Shown one piece after another: positions 1-6,342 of a DNA stretch of 28,486 nt. Source of the DNA: a virus. Below the pieces are notes generated by a model. It searched no databases and had not been told where the DNA came from. It saw nothing but the letters and a program-made list of their open reading frames with translations. The translations under genes were made by a program, and so were the position numbers. The stretch's first letter is position 1. Each line of letters starts with the position of its first letter. Location of the stretch: IMG/VR virus record IMGVR_UViG_3300044955_000087, positions 1 to 28,486 of that record; one strand, written 5' to 3'.

Positions 1-2
1 AT

Positions 3-212
3 CAAGAGGCCTGCTATTGCATTCAAGGGCATGGGGTTATTAAGAACCTCGAAACAGGTGAGCAATATCAAGTCGGCCCAGATGCGATGTACGTCTTGGA
101 TAGTCACGAAAACCACACTTTTGAGGCGTTTACTGATGTAATACTTATTTCAGTGTTCAACCCTCCGTTGACAGGGAATGAGTGCCACAAGGAGGACGGA
201 AGCTATGAGTGA
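3..212 (+). CDS. ectC: Ectoine synthase-like cupin, C-terminal half (5' end outside window)
   Basis: Reading frame 3 is open from the window edge to a TGA at 210-212 and gives 69 residues. It reads as the second half of L-ectoine synthase, which closes the ring of N-gamma-acetyl-diaminobutyrate to the compatible solute ectoine. Seen: EACYCIQGHG, DAMYVLDSHENH and the family signature VFNPPLTG, then a CHKEDGSYE tail. Known: the iron ligands of the Paenibacillus lautus enzyme are Glu57, Tyr85 and His93. The window has E2, Y30 and H38, which is exactly the same spacing. A full enzyme is about 130 residues, so about half is missing to the left. The stop overlaps the start of the next gene by 8 bases, so it belongs to the same operon. 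It could be a related cupin with another substrate, because ectA and ectB are not visible. Confidence 0.85.
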   Translation, partial: QEACYCIQGHGVIKNLETGEQYQVGPDAMYVLDSHENHTFEAFTDVILISVFNPPLTGNECHKEDGSYE

Positions 213-726
213 TTATGTAAGTCCAGTATACAACGTGTTGCGCGTGCCTATCGAAAAGGTAACTAGCAATGATTACAACCCAAACGCGGTAGCGCCACCT
301 GAAATGGAGCTTCTGGAAACTTCGATCTGGGAAGATGGGTACACAATGCCAATCGTCACATACCGGGACGAAGAGAATGATCGCTATATCATCGTTGACG
401 GCTTCCACCGATATTCGACTATGCGGCGCTCACAGCGCATCTATGACCGCGAGAAGGGCCACCTGCCTATTGTTGTGATTGACAAGGCCCTTGGCGACCG
501 TATGGCGTCAACGATCCGTCACAACCGGGCGCGCGGCTCTCACAATATCGAGCTTATGAGCAGTATCGTGTCTGAGCTTGTCGAGATGGGGAAGGGTGAC
601 CGCTGGATTTGTAAGCATATTGGTATGTCGCCAGATGAGCTTTTGCGCATGAAGCAAATCACCGGACTTTCTAGCCTGTTTGCTAACAAGAGCTTTAGTG
701 AGGCGTGGGAGGCTGAGCTTGATTAG
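205..726 (+). CDS. ParB-like nuclease-fold protein, IbrB-type
   Basis: 173 residues from ATG 205, chosen because AAGGAGG at 189-195 sits 9 bases upstream; an in-frame ATG at 178 lacks a site. The N-terminal two thirds is a ParB/sulfiredoxin-fold domain: a VPIEKV start, an SIWEDGYTMPIVTY segment, an IIVDGFHRY segment (the DGxHR core), and an IRHNRARGSHN block typical of IbrB-like proteins. A C-terminal helical part follows (SSIVSELVEMGKGDRW, then MSPDELLRMKQITG), probably HTH-like. Known: IbrB acts with the PAPS-reductase-like IbrA as a co-activator of prophage gene expression, and phages often carry the pair. Inference: a transcription or nucleic-acid-acting regulator. The next two genes also belong to the IbrA/IbrB neighbourhood, but no full IbrA is present. 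Confidence 0.75.
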   Translation: MSDYVSPVYNVLRVPIEKVTSNDYNPNAVAPPEMELLETSIWEDGYTMPIVTYRDEENDRYIIVDGFHRYSTMRRSQRIYDREKGHLPIVVIDKALGDRMASTIRHNRARGSHNIELMSSIVSELVEMGKGDRWICKHIGMSPDELLRMKQITGLSSLFANKSFSEAWEAELD

Positions 727-1132
727 GTTTAAGCGCGTCTGGCACCCAGTGGAGGATTGGGAGGAAATCCAGTACAACATGTGGGGCGCGGTCGATGATC
801 GCGCCTTATACCTGCAAAACGCCATAGAGTTTACAGGTGATTGGGATTTGTATGGCGACCATATGGATCTGGTTGTGCAGGAGTGGCCGATTAGTTGTGA
901 AAACGCCCTTACTGATTACAGCTTGAACCGCAAGGCGTGGGTAGGGCATGCGGCTTGCGCGTTGTATATGAACTGCCCAGAGGACATAACTAGAAAAGCT
1001 TGGGGGTACTTAACCGATGAGCAACGGAAGATGGCAAATAGACGAGCAGCTATTGCAATTAGGACGTGGGAGGAAAACTACGCAGCGCGTAAAGGAATAC
1101 GTCTCGATGTGGGAGGGCAGATGTTATTCTAG
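719..1132 (+). CDS. Conserved phage protein of the IbrA/IbrB neighbourhood
   Basis: 137 residues from a TTG at 719. This start is preferred over a longer frame beginning at 680 because GGGAGG (707-712) is well placed, the overlap with the previous stop is only 8 bases, and the resulting LIRFKRVWHPVEDWEE start resembles related phage proteins. The centre contains SCENALTDYSLNRKAW, then VGHAACALYMNCPEDITR and a WGYLTDEQRKMAN segment, which I recognise as conserved in phages next to ParB/IbrB-like genes. The C-terminus is helical and Arg-rich. No catalytic motif or membrane segment is visible, and no biochemical function is known to me. The 3' end overlaps the next reading frame by over 100 bases if that gene uses its upstream start. 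Confidence 0.7.
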   Translation: MIRFKRVWHPVEDWEEIQYNMWGAVDDRALYLQNAIEFTGDWDLYGDHMDLVVQEWPISCENALTDYSLNRKAWVGHAACALYMNCPEDITRKAWGYLTDEQRKMANRRAAIAIRTWEENYAARKGIRLDVGGQMLF

Positions 1133-1331
1133 CGGCATCCCTGATGAGGTGCCGGACTTACTGGCAAAAACAAATCGTGCGCCGAGTTGGAAAAAGATTG
1201 CTATTTGCTTGCTAAAAAATGACATGAAGTTGAGAGGTTTGGGGTTTACAGAGGTAAGTTATAACGCTAGTCTTGTGAAAGGAATTGAGGCTATGTCAGC
1301 CGACGACACACAAGGAGACCTATTCGCATGA
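1017..1331 (+). CDS. Orphan DUF3440-like tail domain (IbrA C-terminus-like)
   Basis: 104 residues from ATG 1017 or 74 residues from ATG 1107; both have weak purine-rich sites upstream. The block RVKEYVSMWEGRCYSSGIP, followed by DEVP, APSWKKIAICLLKND and LRGLGF, resembles the C-terminal part of DUF3440/IbrA-type PAPS-reductase-like proteins. The sulfotransferase/reductase domain is absent. Conservation appears to include RVKEYV, which favours the upstream start and a long overlap with the preceding gene. It shares ATGA with the next gene. Inference: a stand-alone adaptor domain that works with the IbrB-like protein, or the relic of a deleted IbrA. Uncertain: exact start and function. Confidence 0.6.
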   Translation: MSNGRWQIDEQLLQLGRGRKTTQRVKEYVSMWEGRCYSSGIPDEVPDLLAKTNRAPSWKKIAICLLKNDMKLRGLGFTEVSYNASLVKGIEAMSADDTQGDLFA

Positions 1332-1546
1332 AACAAACGATAACACTAACAGTTGAGGTTGACGTGTCTGGCAATCGTATCAGCGACCCAGAAACCGGGC
1401 CTGATGAGGTGGTTGATATTCGCGTCGATGAGTTGCGACTGAGCCAGGGTGACTCGTTCACTTGCAAGCAGGCTGAGGCGCATTTCGGTGATTTGATTGA
1501 CTTCGCGCTGGATGAGATTGACTCGATGGCATGGGAGGATGAGTGA
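1328..1546 (+). CDS. Small acidic hypothetical protein
   Basis: 72 residues, rich in Asp and Glu. The N-terminus is beta-prone (KQTITLTVEVDVSGN), followed by an acidic stretch (DPETGPDEVVDIRVDELRL) and a helical acidic tail ending in WEDE. The ATG overlaps the previous stop as ATGA, with AAGGAG 10 bases upstream (1311-1316). No family recognised. Its overlapping position between phage genes and its phage-like charge pattern support translation. An acidic small protein of this size could bind a host DNA-binding protein, but nothing in the sequence shows that. Confidence 0.6.
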   Translation: MKQTITLTVEVDVSGNRISDPETGPDEVVDIRVDELRLSQGDSFTCKQAEAHFGDLIDFALDEIDSMAWEDE

Positions 1547-1770
1547 TGGCGATGCGTAAGGATACGAGTGCGCCAAAGAAGGATAAGCCAAAACGTAAGT
1601 GGCGCGCGGGTGTTAAGTATCGGTGCACCCACTCTGCATCACCGGGCTATAAAGTCGGTGATGTATATGAGGTGTATGCAAATGATGATGGGCATATGTG
1701 CATGAAGGGCCGTGATGGATTGGAGGATCTGTGCGTTATGCTGGTGAGTGAATTTAAGGAGGATGAGTGA
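1546..1770 (+). CDS. Small basic-then-acidic hypothetical protein
   Basis: 74 residues from ATG 1546, preferred to the GTG at 1543 because GGAGG at 1534-1538 is then 7 bases upstream and the start shares one base with the previous stop (TGATG). The first 20 residues are Lys/Arg-rich (KDTSAPKKDKPKRKWR). They are followed by an SH3-like beta pattern (GVKYRCTHSASPGYKVGDVY, then EVYANDDGHMCMKGRDG) and an acidic end. The GYKVGDVYEV element is seen in many small phage proteins with a beta-barrel fold. Function unknown. Translationally coupled on both sides. Confidence 0.6.
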   Translation: MAMRKDTSAPKKDKPKRKWRAGVKYRCTHSASPGYKVGDVYEVYANDDGHMCMKGRDGLEDLCVMLVSEFKEDE

Positions 1771-1979
1771 TGAACCACAACATATTCAGCGTAATGGTTG
1801 CGCCGGGTCCAGACGGTGATCTAACAGTTAACGTGGTGACTGATGATGGCAACGTTACGGGCGTTTTGATCACGGGTGGCGCGTTGACTGTTCTACCTGT
1901 TGCTACGGCCTTGATTAACGCGATTGCAACGGGCGCATATATTGACGCGCAGGACGTAGTAAAGGGGATGATGCAGTGA
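1770..1979 (+). CDS. Small hypothetical protein
   Basis: 69 residues from ATG 1770, with AAGGAGGA at 1757-1764 placed 5 bases upstream; a GTG at 1767 is in frame but less well placed. The protein starts MNHNIFSVMVAPGPDGDLTV, continues with beta-type segments, and has a hydrophobic Ala/Val/Leu-rich stretch (TGGALTVLPVATALINAIAT) that is more like a buried helix than a membrane span. No family recognised. The start shares one base with the upstream stop, and the next gene begins within its last codons, so it is part of the same tightly packed operon. Confidence 0.55.
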   Translation: MNHNIFSVMVAPGPDGDLTVNVVTDDGNVTGVLITGGALTVLPVATALINAIATGAYIDAQDVVKGMMQ

Positions 1980-2215
1980 CGGACCGGACGCTAGACACAA
2001 CCCGGAAAGACTGGGAAGAACACCTAAGCAAGATCGTGCGTCTAAGTGGCACTGGAACGCGCGTGCAGTACTGGAAAGGCGCTACAGACGTAGACCCCAT
2101 GGGCAAGCGTAAGGAGGTGTTTAATGCGGTTCGTGAGTATGCGGATCGTGAGGCGCTGCATCTGTATCAGCGGCGCGTTGATGGTGGTTATTCGTATTGT
2201 TTTGAGGTGCGGTGA
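1976..2215 (+). CDS. Small charged hypothetical protein
   Basis: 79 residues from a GTG overlapping the previous stop as GTGA. Composition is highly charged (RTLDTTRKDWEEHLSKIVRL, then YWKGATDVDPMGKRKEVFNA), with a C-terminal aromatic beta segment (YQRRVDGGYSYCFEV). No recognised family, membrane segment or catalytic motif. It is the last gene before a new promoter, and no terminator hairpin is evident between them, so read-through from this operon into the nucleotide-metabolism operon is likely. Confidence 0.55.
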   Translation: MTDRTLDTTRKDWEEHLSKIVRLSGTGTRVQYWKGATDVDPMGKRKEVFNAVREYADREALHLYQRRVDGGYSYCFEVR

Positions 2216-2244
2216 TTGACCGTGGAGTACCGGGCGTCTATGAT
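2216..2244 (+). promoter_or_regulatory. Sigma70-like promoter of the HD/dUTPase/RNR operon
   Basis: TTGACC at 2216-2221, a 17-base spacer, and TATGAT at 2239-2244 (five of six consensus bases in each box). Transcription would begin near 2251. An AGGAGG site at 2264-2269 lies 7 bases before the ATG at 2277. The -35 box begins directly after the stop codon of the preceding gene. Not experimentally supported, but the same TTGAC-N17-TA layout recurs at several other gene starts in the window. Confidence 0.7.
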
Positions 2245-2276
2245 GGGCGTCTGGGCTATCTATAGGAGGATATGAT

Positions 2277-2798
2277 ATGAGGCATGGCGACTGGATGCAG
2301 ACGTTCACGGGGCGTAAGTTTTGGCCTATTGATCCAAGGGCAGAAGATATTTGCATTGAAGATATTGCGCACGCATTGTCAATGATGTGCAGGTTTAATG
2401 GTCACTGCAAAAAGTTCTATTCTGTTGCAGAACACAGTGTTCTGGTTAGTAGGGCTGTTTCTGATGAATATGCTCTATGGGGTCTTCTACATGACGCTAC
2501 AGAGGCTTATATTGCTGATATCGTTAAGCCAGCCAAACCCTACATTGAAGGGTATGCAGCGGTTGAGTCTAGATTGATGGAAGCGGTGTGTGATGCTTTT
2601 GGTCTTGACCATGATATGCCAGAGGAAGTAAAGGTAGCAGATTGCGCTGTTCTTGCTGATGAGGCCGATCAGATTATGGGCGATCACCCCGATGATTGGA
2701 ACTTGCCATTTGAGCCAAGCGGTCAAAAGGTTGTGGGATTTAATTCAGATATGGCTAAGCGTGTGTTTATTAACAGATTTTATGAGGTCACGTCATGA
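2277..2798 (+). CDS. HD-domain phosphohydrolase (YfbR/DatZ-like nucleotidase)
   Basis: 173 residues of the HD superfamily, metal-dependent phosphohydrolases acting on nucleotides. Visible motifs: an RFNGHCKKFYSVAEHSVLV segment with His43 and His53, the diagnostic LLHDATEAYIADI with His72-Asp73, and a later acidic metal ligand in VADCAVLADEAD (Asp122). The family includes YfbR-like 5'-nucleotidases and the phage dATPase DatZ. The gene lies directly upstream of, and overlaps, dUTPase and ribonucleotide reductase, so control of dNMP/dNTP pools during phage replication is the best inference. No PurZ-like gene is visible in this window, so nothing here supports a 2-aminoadenine genome. Own promoter upstream, strong RBS AGGAGG. 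Confidence 0.8.
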   Translation: MRHGDWMQTFTGRKFWPIDPRAEDICIEDIAHALSMMCRFNGHCKKFYSVAEHSVLVSRAVSDEYALWGLLHDATEAYIADIVKPAKPYIEGYAAVESRLMEAVCDAFGLDHDMPEEVKVADCAVLADEADQIMGDHPDDWNLPFEPSGQKVVGFNSDMAKRVFINRFYEVTS

Positions 2799-3229
2799 AA
2801 CTACCAGTAAAACTAATCCACCCCAAGGCAGTCTTGCCAGAGTTCCAAACTGATGGAGCGGCTTGCTTTGACCTGCAGGGGGTGTCGCGTGACATCAAAG
2901 GCAACACGGCCATTTACGGAACCGGGTTAGCGTTTGATATCCCAGACGGTTACATGCTGGAAGTGTATAGCCGCAGCGGACACGGGTTTAAGCATGACCT
3001 GTGTTTGGCTAATTCGGTAGGGATCGTGGACAGTGATTACGTTGGAGAGGTCAAGGTCAAACTAACCTACAACGGCCCGTCATACGCCAGGCCTGAGTGG
3101 CCTTATAAGGATGACCGGATTGCACAAGCTCGACTGGTGCGCACGGTCAAGACAGATATCGTTGAAGTAGAAACACTAAAAGAAACCAAACGCGGAGATA
3201 ATGGATTTGGCAGCACCAATGAACGATAA
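2795..3229 (+). CDS. dut: dUTP diphosphatase
   Basis: 144 residues, the usual size for a trimeric dUTPase, which converts dUTP to dUMP and diphosphate. This keeps uracil out of DNA and supplies the substrate for ThyX, encoded downstream. All five family motifs are present: I, DGAACFDL (20-27); II, YSRSGHG (58-64) with the binding serine and arginine; III, GIVDSDYVGEV (76-86) with the catalytic aspartate; IV, DRIAQA (107-112); V, the Gly-rich RGDNGFGST (133-141) of the mobile arm. The start overlaps the stop of the HD gene (ATGA), and the 3' end overlaps the ribonucleotide reductase frame, indicating translational coupling. Confidence 0.93.
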   Translation: MKLPVKLIHPKAVLPEFQTDGAACFDLQGVSRDIKGNTAIYGTGLAFDIPDGYMLEVYSRSGHGFKHDLCLANSVGIVDSDYVGEVKVKLTYNGPSYARPEWPYKDDRIAQARLVRTVKTDIVEVETLKETKRGDNGFGSTNER

Positions 3230-5132
3230 CATGAATGACTATCAGAAGTTTATCGCAGTGTCACGATATGCACGGTGGTTGCCAGAAGAACAGCGCCGGG
3301 AGACTTGGGCGGAGACGGTAAAGCGATATGTTACGAATATTGTCACCCCTAAAATGGTTGACGATGTATCATGTTATGATTTCTCGGGGTCAATCGATGA
3401 CGCAATCATCGATCAAGACATCATGCCATCCATGCGCGCTTTGATGACCGCTGGTCCTGCTTCTGAGCGTGACAACACCTGCATTTACAACTGCTCTTAC
3501 CTGCCAGTTGATGACCCCAAGTCGTTTGATGAGGCAATGTTTATCCTCTTGTGCGGTACGGGTGTTGGGTTCTCTGTTGAGCGGCAGTATGTATCCAAGC
3601 TTCCAGAAGTTCCGTCTGCAATGCGAAGTGTTGATAGCACTATTGTAGTGGATGATAGCAAGGAGGGATGGGCGTATGCTTACCGTGAGCTTCTAGCAGC
3701 GTTGTGGGCTGGTGCCATTCCTAATTGGGATGTGAGCCGTGTTCGTCCTGCTGGGGCAACGCTGAACACGTTTGGAGGTCGCGCGTCTGGACCTGATCCT
3801 TTGGTTGATCTATTCAACTTCACGATTGCTATTTTCCGCAAGGCTATCGGTCGCAAACTGACGTCTATTGAGTGTCATGACTTGATGTGCAAGATCGGTG
3901 AAGTAGTGGTTGTTGGTGGAGTGCGTCGTTCTGCCATGATTAGCCTGAGCAACCTTAGCGATGATCGGATGCGCCACGCTAAGTCTGGTCAATGGTGGTC
4001 AACAGATCCACAGCGCGCCCTGTCTAATAACTCCGTGGCGTACACGGATAAGCCCGATGCGGAAAGCTTCATGCGTGAATGGCTGGCGCTTATGGAAAGC
4101 AAGTCAGGCGAACGTGGTGTGTTCAACCGTGAGGCCAGCAAAGCACAAGCGGCAAAGAATGGGCGTCGTGATGCGGCTTGGGACTTCGGAACCAACCCTT
4201 GTAGTGAAATCATCCTGCGCCCGTATCAATTCTGTAACCTAACAGAGGTAGTGTGCCGCGCTGATGATACACTTGAGGATCTAAAGCGCAAGGTGAAGCT
4301 GGCAACGATCCTGGGGACCATTCAAAGCACGTATACTAATTTCCCGTATCTGCGTGATGTGTGGCGTGAGAATACTGAGGCTGAACGGTTGCTTGGGGTT
4401 TCACTTACTGGGATTATGGATTGTGATTTGCTAAATCAAAAAGTGTACGAGCTGTCTGATATCCTTTACGATCTCCACCAGGCCGCAATCGACACCAACA
4501 AGGAATGGGCAGATCGCCTTGGTATCCCTGCCAGCGCCGCTATCACTTGCGTAAAACCAAGCGGCACGGTGTCGCAGCTAACAGACACGGCAAGCGGTAT
4601 CCACGCGCGTCATAGTGAATACTACATCCGCACAGTCCGTGGAGACAACAAAGACCCGTTGACGGAATTCATGAAGGCGCAGGGCATTCCTAATGAGCCT
4701 GACGTAATGAAGCCTGACACCACAACTGTTTTCAGCTTCCCCATGAAGTCACCGGATGGCGCGGTAACTCGTAACGACATGACCGCCCTTGAACAGCTAG
4801 AGTTCTGGCTGGTGTATCAGCGCCATTGGTGCGAGCATAAGCCAAGCGTTACTGTGACTGTACGTGACCATGAGTGGCTTGAAGTTGGGGCTTGGGTGTA
4901 TAAGCACTTTGACGAGGTGAGCGGTATTAGTTTCTTGCCGCATTCTGATCACAACTATCAGCAGGCACCTTATCAGGAAATTAGTGAGCGTGAATACAGT
5001 GAAATGCTTTCGTTGATGCCTGATGAAATTGACTGGTCTGGCCTTGCTGAGTTTGAGCGCGAGGACACGACAAAGGGCAGTCAGACAATGGCTTGCAGTT
5101 CCGGTGTCTGCGAGATGGTTGATATTAGCTGA
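3201..5132 (+). CDS. nrdJ: Adenosylcobalamin-dependent (class II) ribonucleotide reductase
   Basis: 643 residues; reduces ribonucleotides to deoxyribonucleotides with a B12-derived radical. It looks like the single-chain (Lactobacillus leichmannii RTPR) type. Seen: SRYARWLPEEQRRETWAE near the N-terminus, a DNTCIYNCSYLPVDD segment near residue 95 holding the first redox cysteine, CGTGVGFSVER, an NPCSEI radical-site segment near residue 333, KPSGTVSQLTDTASG, and a C-terminal CSSGVC pair (Cys632, Cys637) for re-reduction. No ATP-cone is obvious. The start at 3201 overlaps dUTPase by 29 bases; ATGs at 3219 and 3231 are also possible because the conserved region begins near YQKFIAVSRYARW. A B12-dependent enzyme needs no oxygen and no small subunit, and it depends on cobalamin from the host. 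Confidence 0.93.
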   Translation: MDLAAPMNDNMNDYQKFIAVSRYARWLPEEQRRETWAETVKRYVTNIVTPKMVDDVSCYDFSGSIDDAIIDQDIMPSMRALMTAGPASERDNTCIYNCSYLPVDDPKSFDEAMFILLCGTGVGFSVERQYVSKLPEVPSAMRSVDSTIVVDDSKEGWAYAYRELLAALWAGAIPNWDVSRVRPAGATLNTFGGRASGPDPLVDLFNFTIAIFRKAIGRKLTSIECHDLMCKIGEVVVVGGVRRSAMISLSNLSDDRMRHAKSGQWWSTDPQRALSNNSVAYTDKPDAESFMREWLALMESKSGERGVFNREASKAQAAKNGRRDAAWDFGTNPCSEIILRPYQFCNLTEVVCRADDTLEDLKRKVKLATILGTIQSTYTNFPYLRDVWRENTEAERLLGVSLTGIMDCDLLNQKVYELSDILYDLHQAAIDTNKEWADRLGIPASAAITCVKPSGTVSQLTDTASGIHARHSEYYIRTVRGDNKDPLTEFMKAQGIPNEPDVMKPDTTTVFSFPMKSPDGAVTRNDMTALEQLEFWLVYQRHWCEHKPSVTVTVRDHEWLEVGAWVYKHFDEVSGISFLPHSDHNYQQAPYQEISEREYSEMLSLMPDEIDWSGLAEFEREDTTKGSQTMACSSGVCEMVDIS

Positions 5133-5142
5133 CATAAACCGC

Positions 5143-5171
5143 TTGACTTGCAATACGGCCTGCCCTATAAC
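5143..5171 (+). promoter_or_regulatory. Sigma70-like promoter embedded in the nrdJ terminator
   Basis: TTGACT at 5143-5148, a 17-base spacer, and TATAAC at 5166-5171. The -10 box is the loop of the terminator hairpin. Initiation near 5178 would fall in the 3' arm, so transcripts from this promoter cannot form the hairpin while transcripts arriving from upstream can. The arrangement saves space and isolates the two operons. Confidence 0.7.
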
Positions 5172-5187
5172 GGGGCAGGTCTTTTTG
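5157..5187 (+). terminator. Intrinsic terminator after nrdJ
   Basis: A perfect 7-bp stem, CCTGCCC (5159-5165) with GGGCAGG (5173-5179), a 7-base loop, and a T-rich tract TCTTTTT at 5180-5186. It lies 26 bases beyond the ribonucleotide reductase stop. The loop contains the -10 box of the next promoter, so the element has two roles. Confidence 0.85.
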
Positions 5188-5204
5188 TATAGGAGGATAT
5201 GACC

Positions 5205-5975
5205 GTGAGACACACACGCGATATTATGCACAACGGAAAAACTCCAAAACACATCCTAGAGCAGCATAAACTATGGGTGGAAGGTAAAGGTGGTGAACGT
5301 GCCAACCTGCGCGACGCCGACCTGCGCTACGCCGACCTGAGCGGTGCCAACCTGCGCAACGCCGACCTGATCGTTGCCGACCTGAGCGGTGCCTACCTGC
5401 GCGACGCCGACCTGCGCGGTGCCGACCTGCGCGGTGCCGACCTGCGCGGTGCCGACCTGCGCGGTGCCTACCTGCGCGGTGCCTACCTGCGCGGTGCCTA
5501 CCTGCGCGGTGCCGACCTGCGCGACGCCGACCTGCGCAACGCCAACCTGCGCGGTGCCGACCTGCGCGACGCCGACCTGCGCGACGCCGACCTGCGCGGT
5601 GCCGACCTGCGCGGTGCCGACCTGCGCGGTGCCTACCTGCGCGGTGCCGACCTGCGCGGTGCCTACCTGCCTAACTTCCAGCTTCCACCATCTGAGGGAA
5701 GTTTTATTGCGTGGAAAAAAACAACGAAGGGGGTTGCTAAAATTAAAATCACAGAAGACGCAAAACGCACCTCTAGCCTTATTGGCCGTAAATGCCGCGC
5801 ATCTAAGATTGAGGTTCTGGAAGGCTTTGAAGGCGCAACTGGTCCGAATTACGGCGGCTTGATTTACGAAACGGGCGCTGTTATTGAGGTGGAAGATTAC
5901 GATGATGATATTCGTGTAGAATGTACGCGTGGTATCCATTTCTTTATGACGAAAAAGGAGGCAGAAGAATGGTAG
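5205..5975 (+). CDS. Pentapeptide-repeat protein with C-terminal DUF5758-like domain
   Basis: 256 residues from GTG 5205, which places AGGAGG (5191-5196) 8 bases upstream; the ATG at 5199 is in frame but only 2 bases from that site. After a short N-terminus ([20 protein letters not shown]) come 25 uninterrupted A(D/N/Y)LxX repeats, predicted to fold into a right-handed quadrilateral beta-helix. Some such proteins mimic DNA (MfpA/Qnr), others are scaffolds. The C-terminal 95 residues ([23 protein letters not shown], a [20 protein letters not shown] segment, [14 protein letters not shown]) match the DUF5758 domain found after such repeats in phage proteins. Inference: a DNA-mimic or protein-binding early protein; its target is unknown. 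The repeats are nearly identical at DNA level, so copy number may vary between isolates. Confidence 0.88.
   Translation: MRHTRDIMHNGKTPKHILEQHKLWVEGKGGERANLRDADLRYADLSGANLRNADLIVADLSGAYLRDADLRGADLRGADLRGADLRGAYLRGAYLRGAYLRGADLRDADLRNANLRGADLRDADLRDADLRGADLRGADLRGAYLRGADLRGAYLPNFQLPPSEGSFIAWKKTTKGVAKIKITEDAKRTSSLIGRKCRASKIEVLEGFEGATGPNYGGLIYETGAVIEVEDYDDDIRVECTRGIHFFMTKKEAEEW
5301..5675 (+). repeat. 25 tandem 15-bp repeats encoding pentapeptide repeats
   Basis: Unit gccgacctgcgcggt with variants that change only the second codon (gac, tac, aac) and the last codon (ggt, gac, aac, tac, gtt). 25 units were counted without interruption. The core 'ctgcgc' is conserved in most units even at synonymous sites, which suggests recent expansion by slippage or recombination rather than long divergence. 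Confidence 0.95.
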
Positions 5976-6151
5976 AACGCAAGCGCCCGCAACGTGAGCA
6001 AGACCTAGCATGGCTGTGTCGCGCGTCATTCGAAGCTGGATACCGCGCTAACGGTGACGCTGATGGTTGGCGTGATGCGTGGCGGAACAGTAAACCGCGC
6101 GCCACTCTAGTCGCAATGGGATATATCAAGGAAGAGGATGTGTGGAGATGA
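5969..6151 (+). CDS. Small hypothetical protein
   Basis: 60 residues from ATG 5969, chosen because AAAAAGGAGG (5952-5961) lies 7 bases upstream; the start overlaps the previous stop by 7 bases. A longer frame opens at 5921 but has no site. Sequence: a basic N-terminus ([20 protein letters not shown]), then [17 protein letters not shown] and an Arg/Lys stretch. The E(A/S)G-x-R-A-N-G pattern and helical character are common in small phage proteins. No function recognised. Coupled to both neighbours. Confidence 0.65.
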   Translation: MVERKRPQREQDLAWLCRASFEAGYRANGDADGWRDAWRNSKPRATLVAMGYIKEEDVWR

Positions 6152-6342
6152 TGTGCTACAAAGACATGACGTTCTGCTCTGCGGAATGCGTTAACCGTGA
6201 GTGTCGTCGCAACTATTCGCCAGAGGTGCATCAAGGCGCTCGTAAATGGTGGTCACATGATCCAGACAATGCACCAATTGCGATAAGAGACTTTAGCGCT
6301 ATGTGTGATGATTTTATGCCGCATAAGGAGATGTTTAAATGA
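6148..6342 (+). CDS. Small Cys-rich protein, possible zinc-binding
   Basis: 64 residues from ATG 6148, overlapping the previous stop; ATG 6151 and GTG 6142 are alternatives. Four cysteines cluster near the N-terminus (CYKDMTFCSAECVNRECRRN), a spacing compatible with a zinc knuckle. They are followed by a conserved-looking SPEVHQGARKWW and an acidic PIAIRDFSAMCDDFMP. It resembles small proteins near nucleotide-metabolism genes in other phages, but I know of no assigned function. Its stop overlaps the thyX start as ATGA. Confidence 0.65.
   Translation: MMCYKDMTFCSAECVNRECRRNYSPEVHQGARKWWSHDPDNAPIAIRDFSAMCDDFMPHKEMFK

Noticed and set aside
168-201. TTGACA in the end of the ectC-like gene as a promoter for the IbrB-like gene
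   Set aside because: No acceptable -10 box at 16-18 bases; the sequence there is the ribosome site. The box codes for the conserved PPLTG motif.
2277-2798. HD protein as evidence for a 2-aminoadenine (Z) genome via DatZ
   Set aside because: The HD family is broad, and no PurZ (adenylosuccinate synthase-like) or special polymerase is seen in the window, so the claim is unsupported.
5301-5675. Regular short repeats that might suggest a CRISPR array
   Set aside because: The 15-bp units are directly joined with no spacers and encode pentapeptide repeats.
5389-5862. Plus-strand open frame of PTCAV repeats
   Set aside because: Out-of-frame shadow of the same tandem repeats. The Cys/Pro-rich product is an artefact of the repeat unit.
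5271-6029. Long minus-strand open frame opposite the pentapeptide gene, full of QVGTA-type repeats
   Set aside because: It is the mirror of a 15-bp tandem repeat whose antisense frame has no stops. It has no ribosome site, and the plus-strand frame has motif, domain and operon support.
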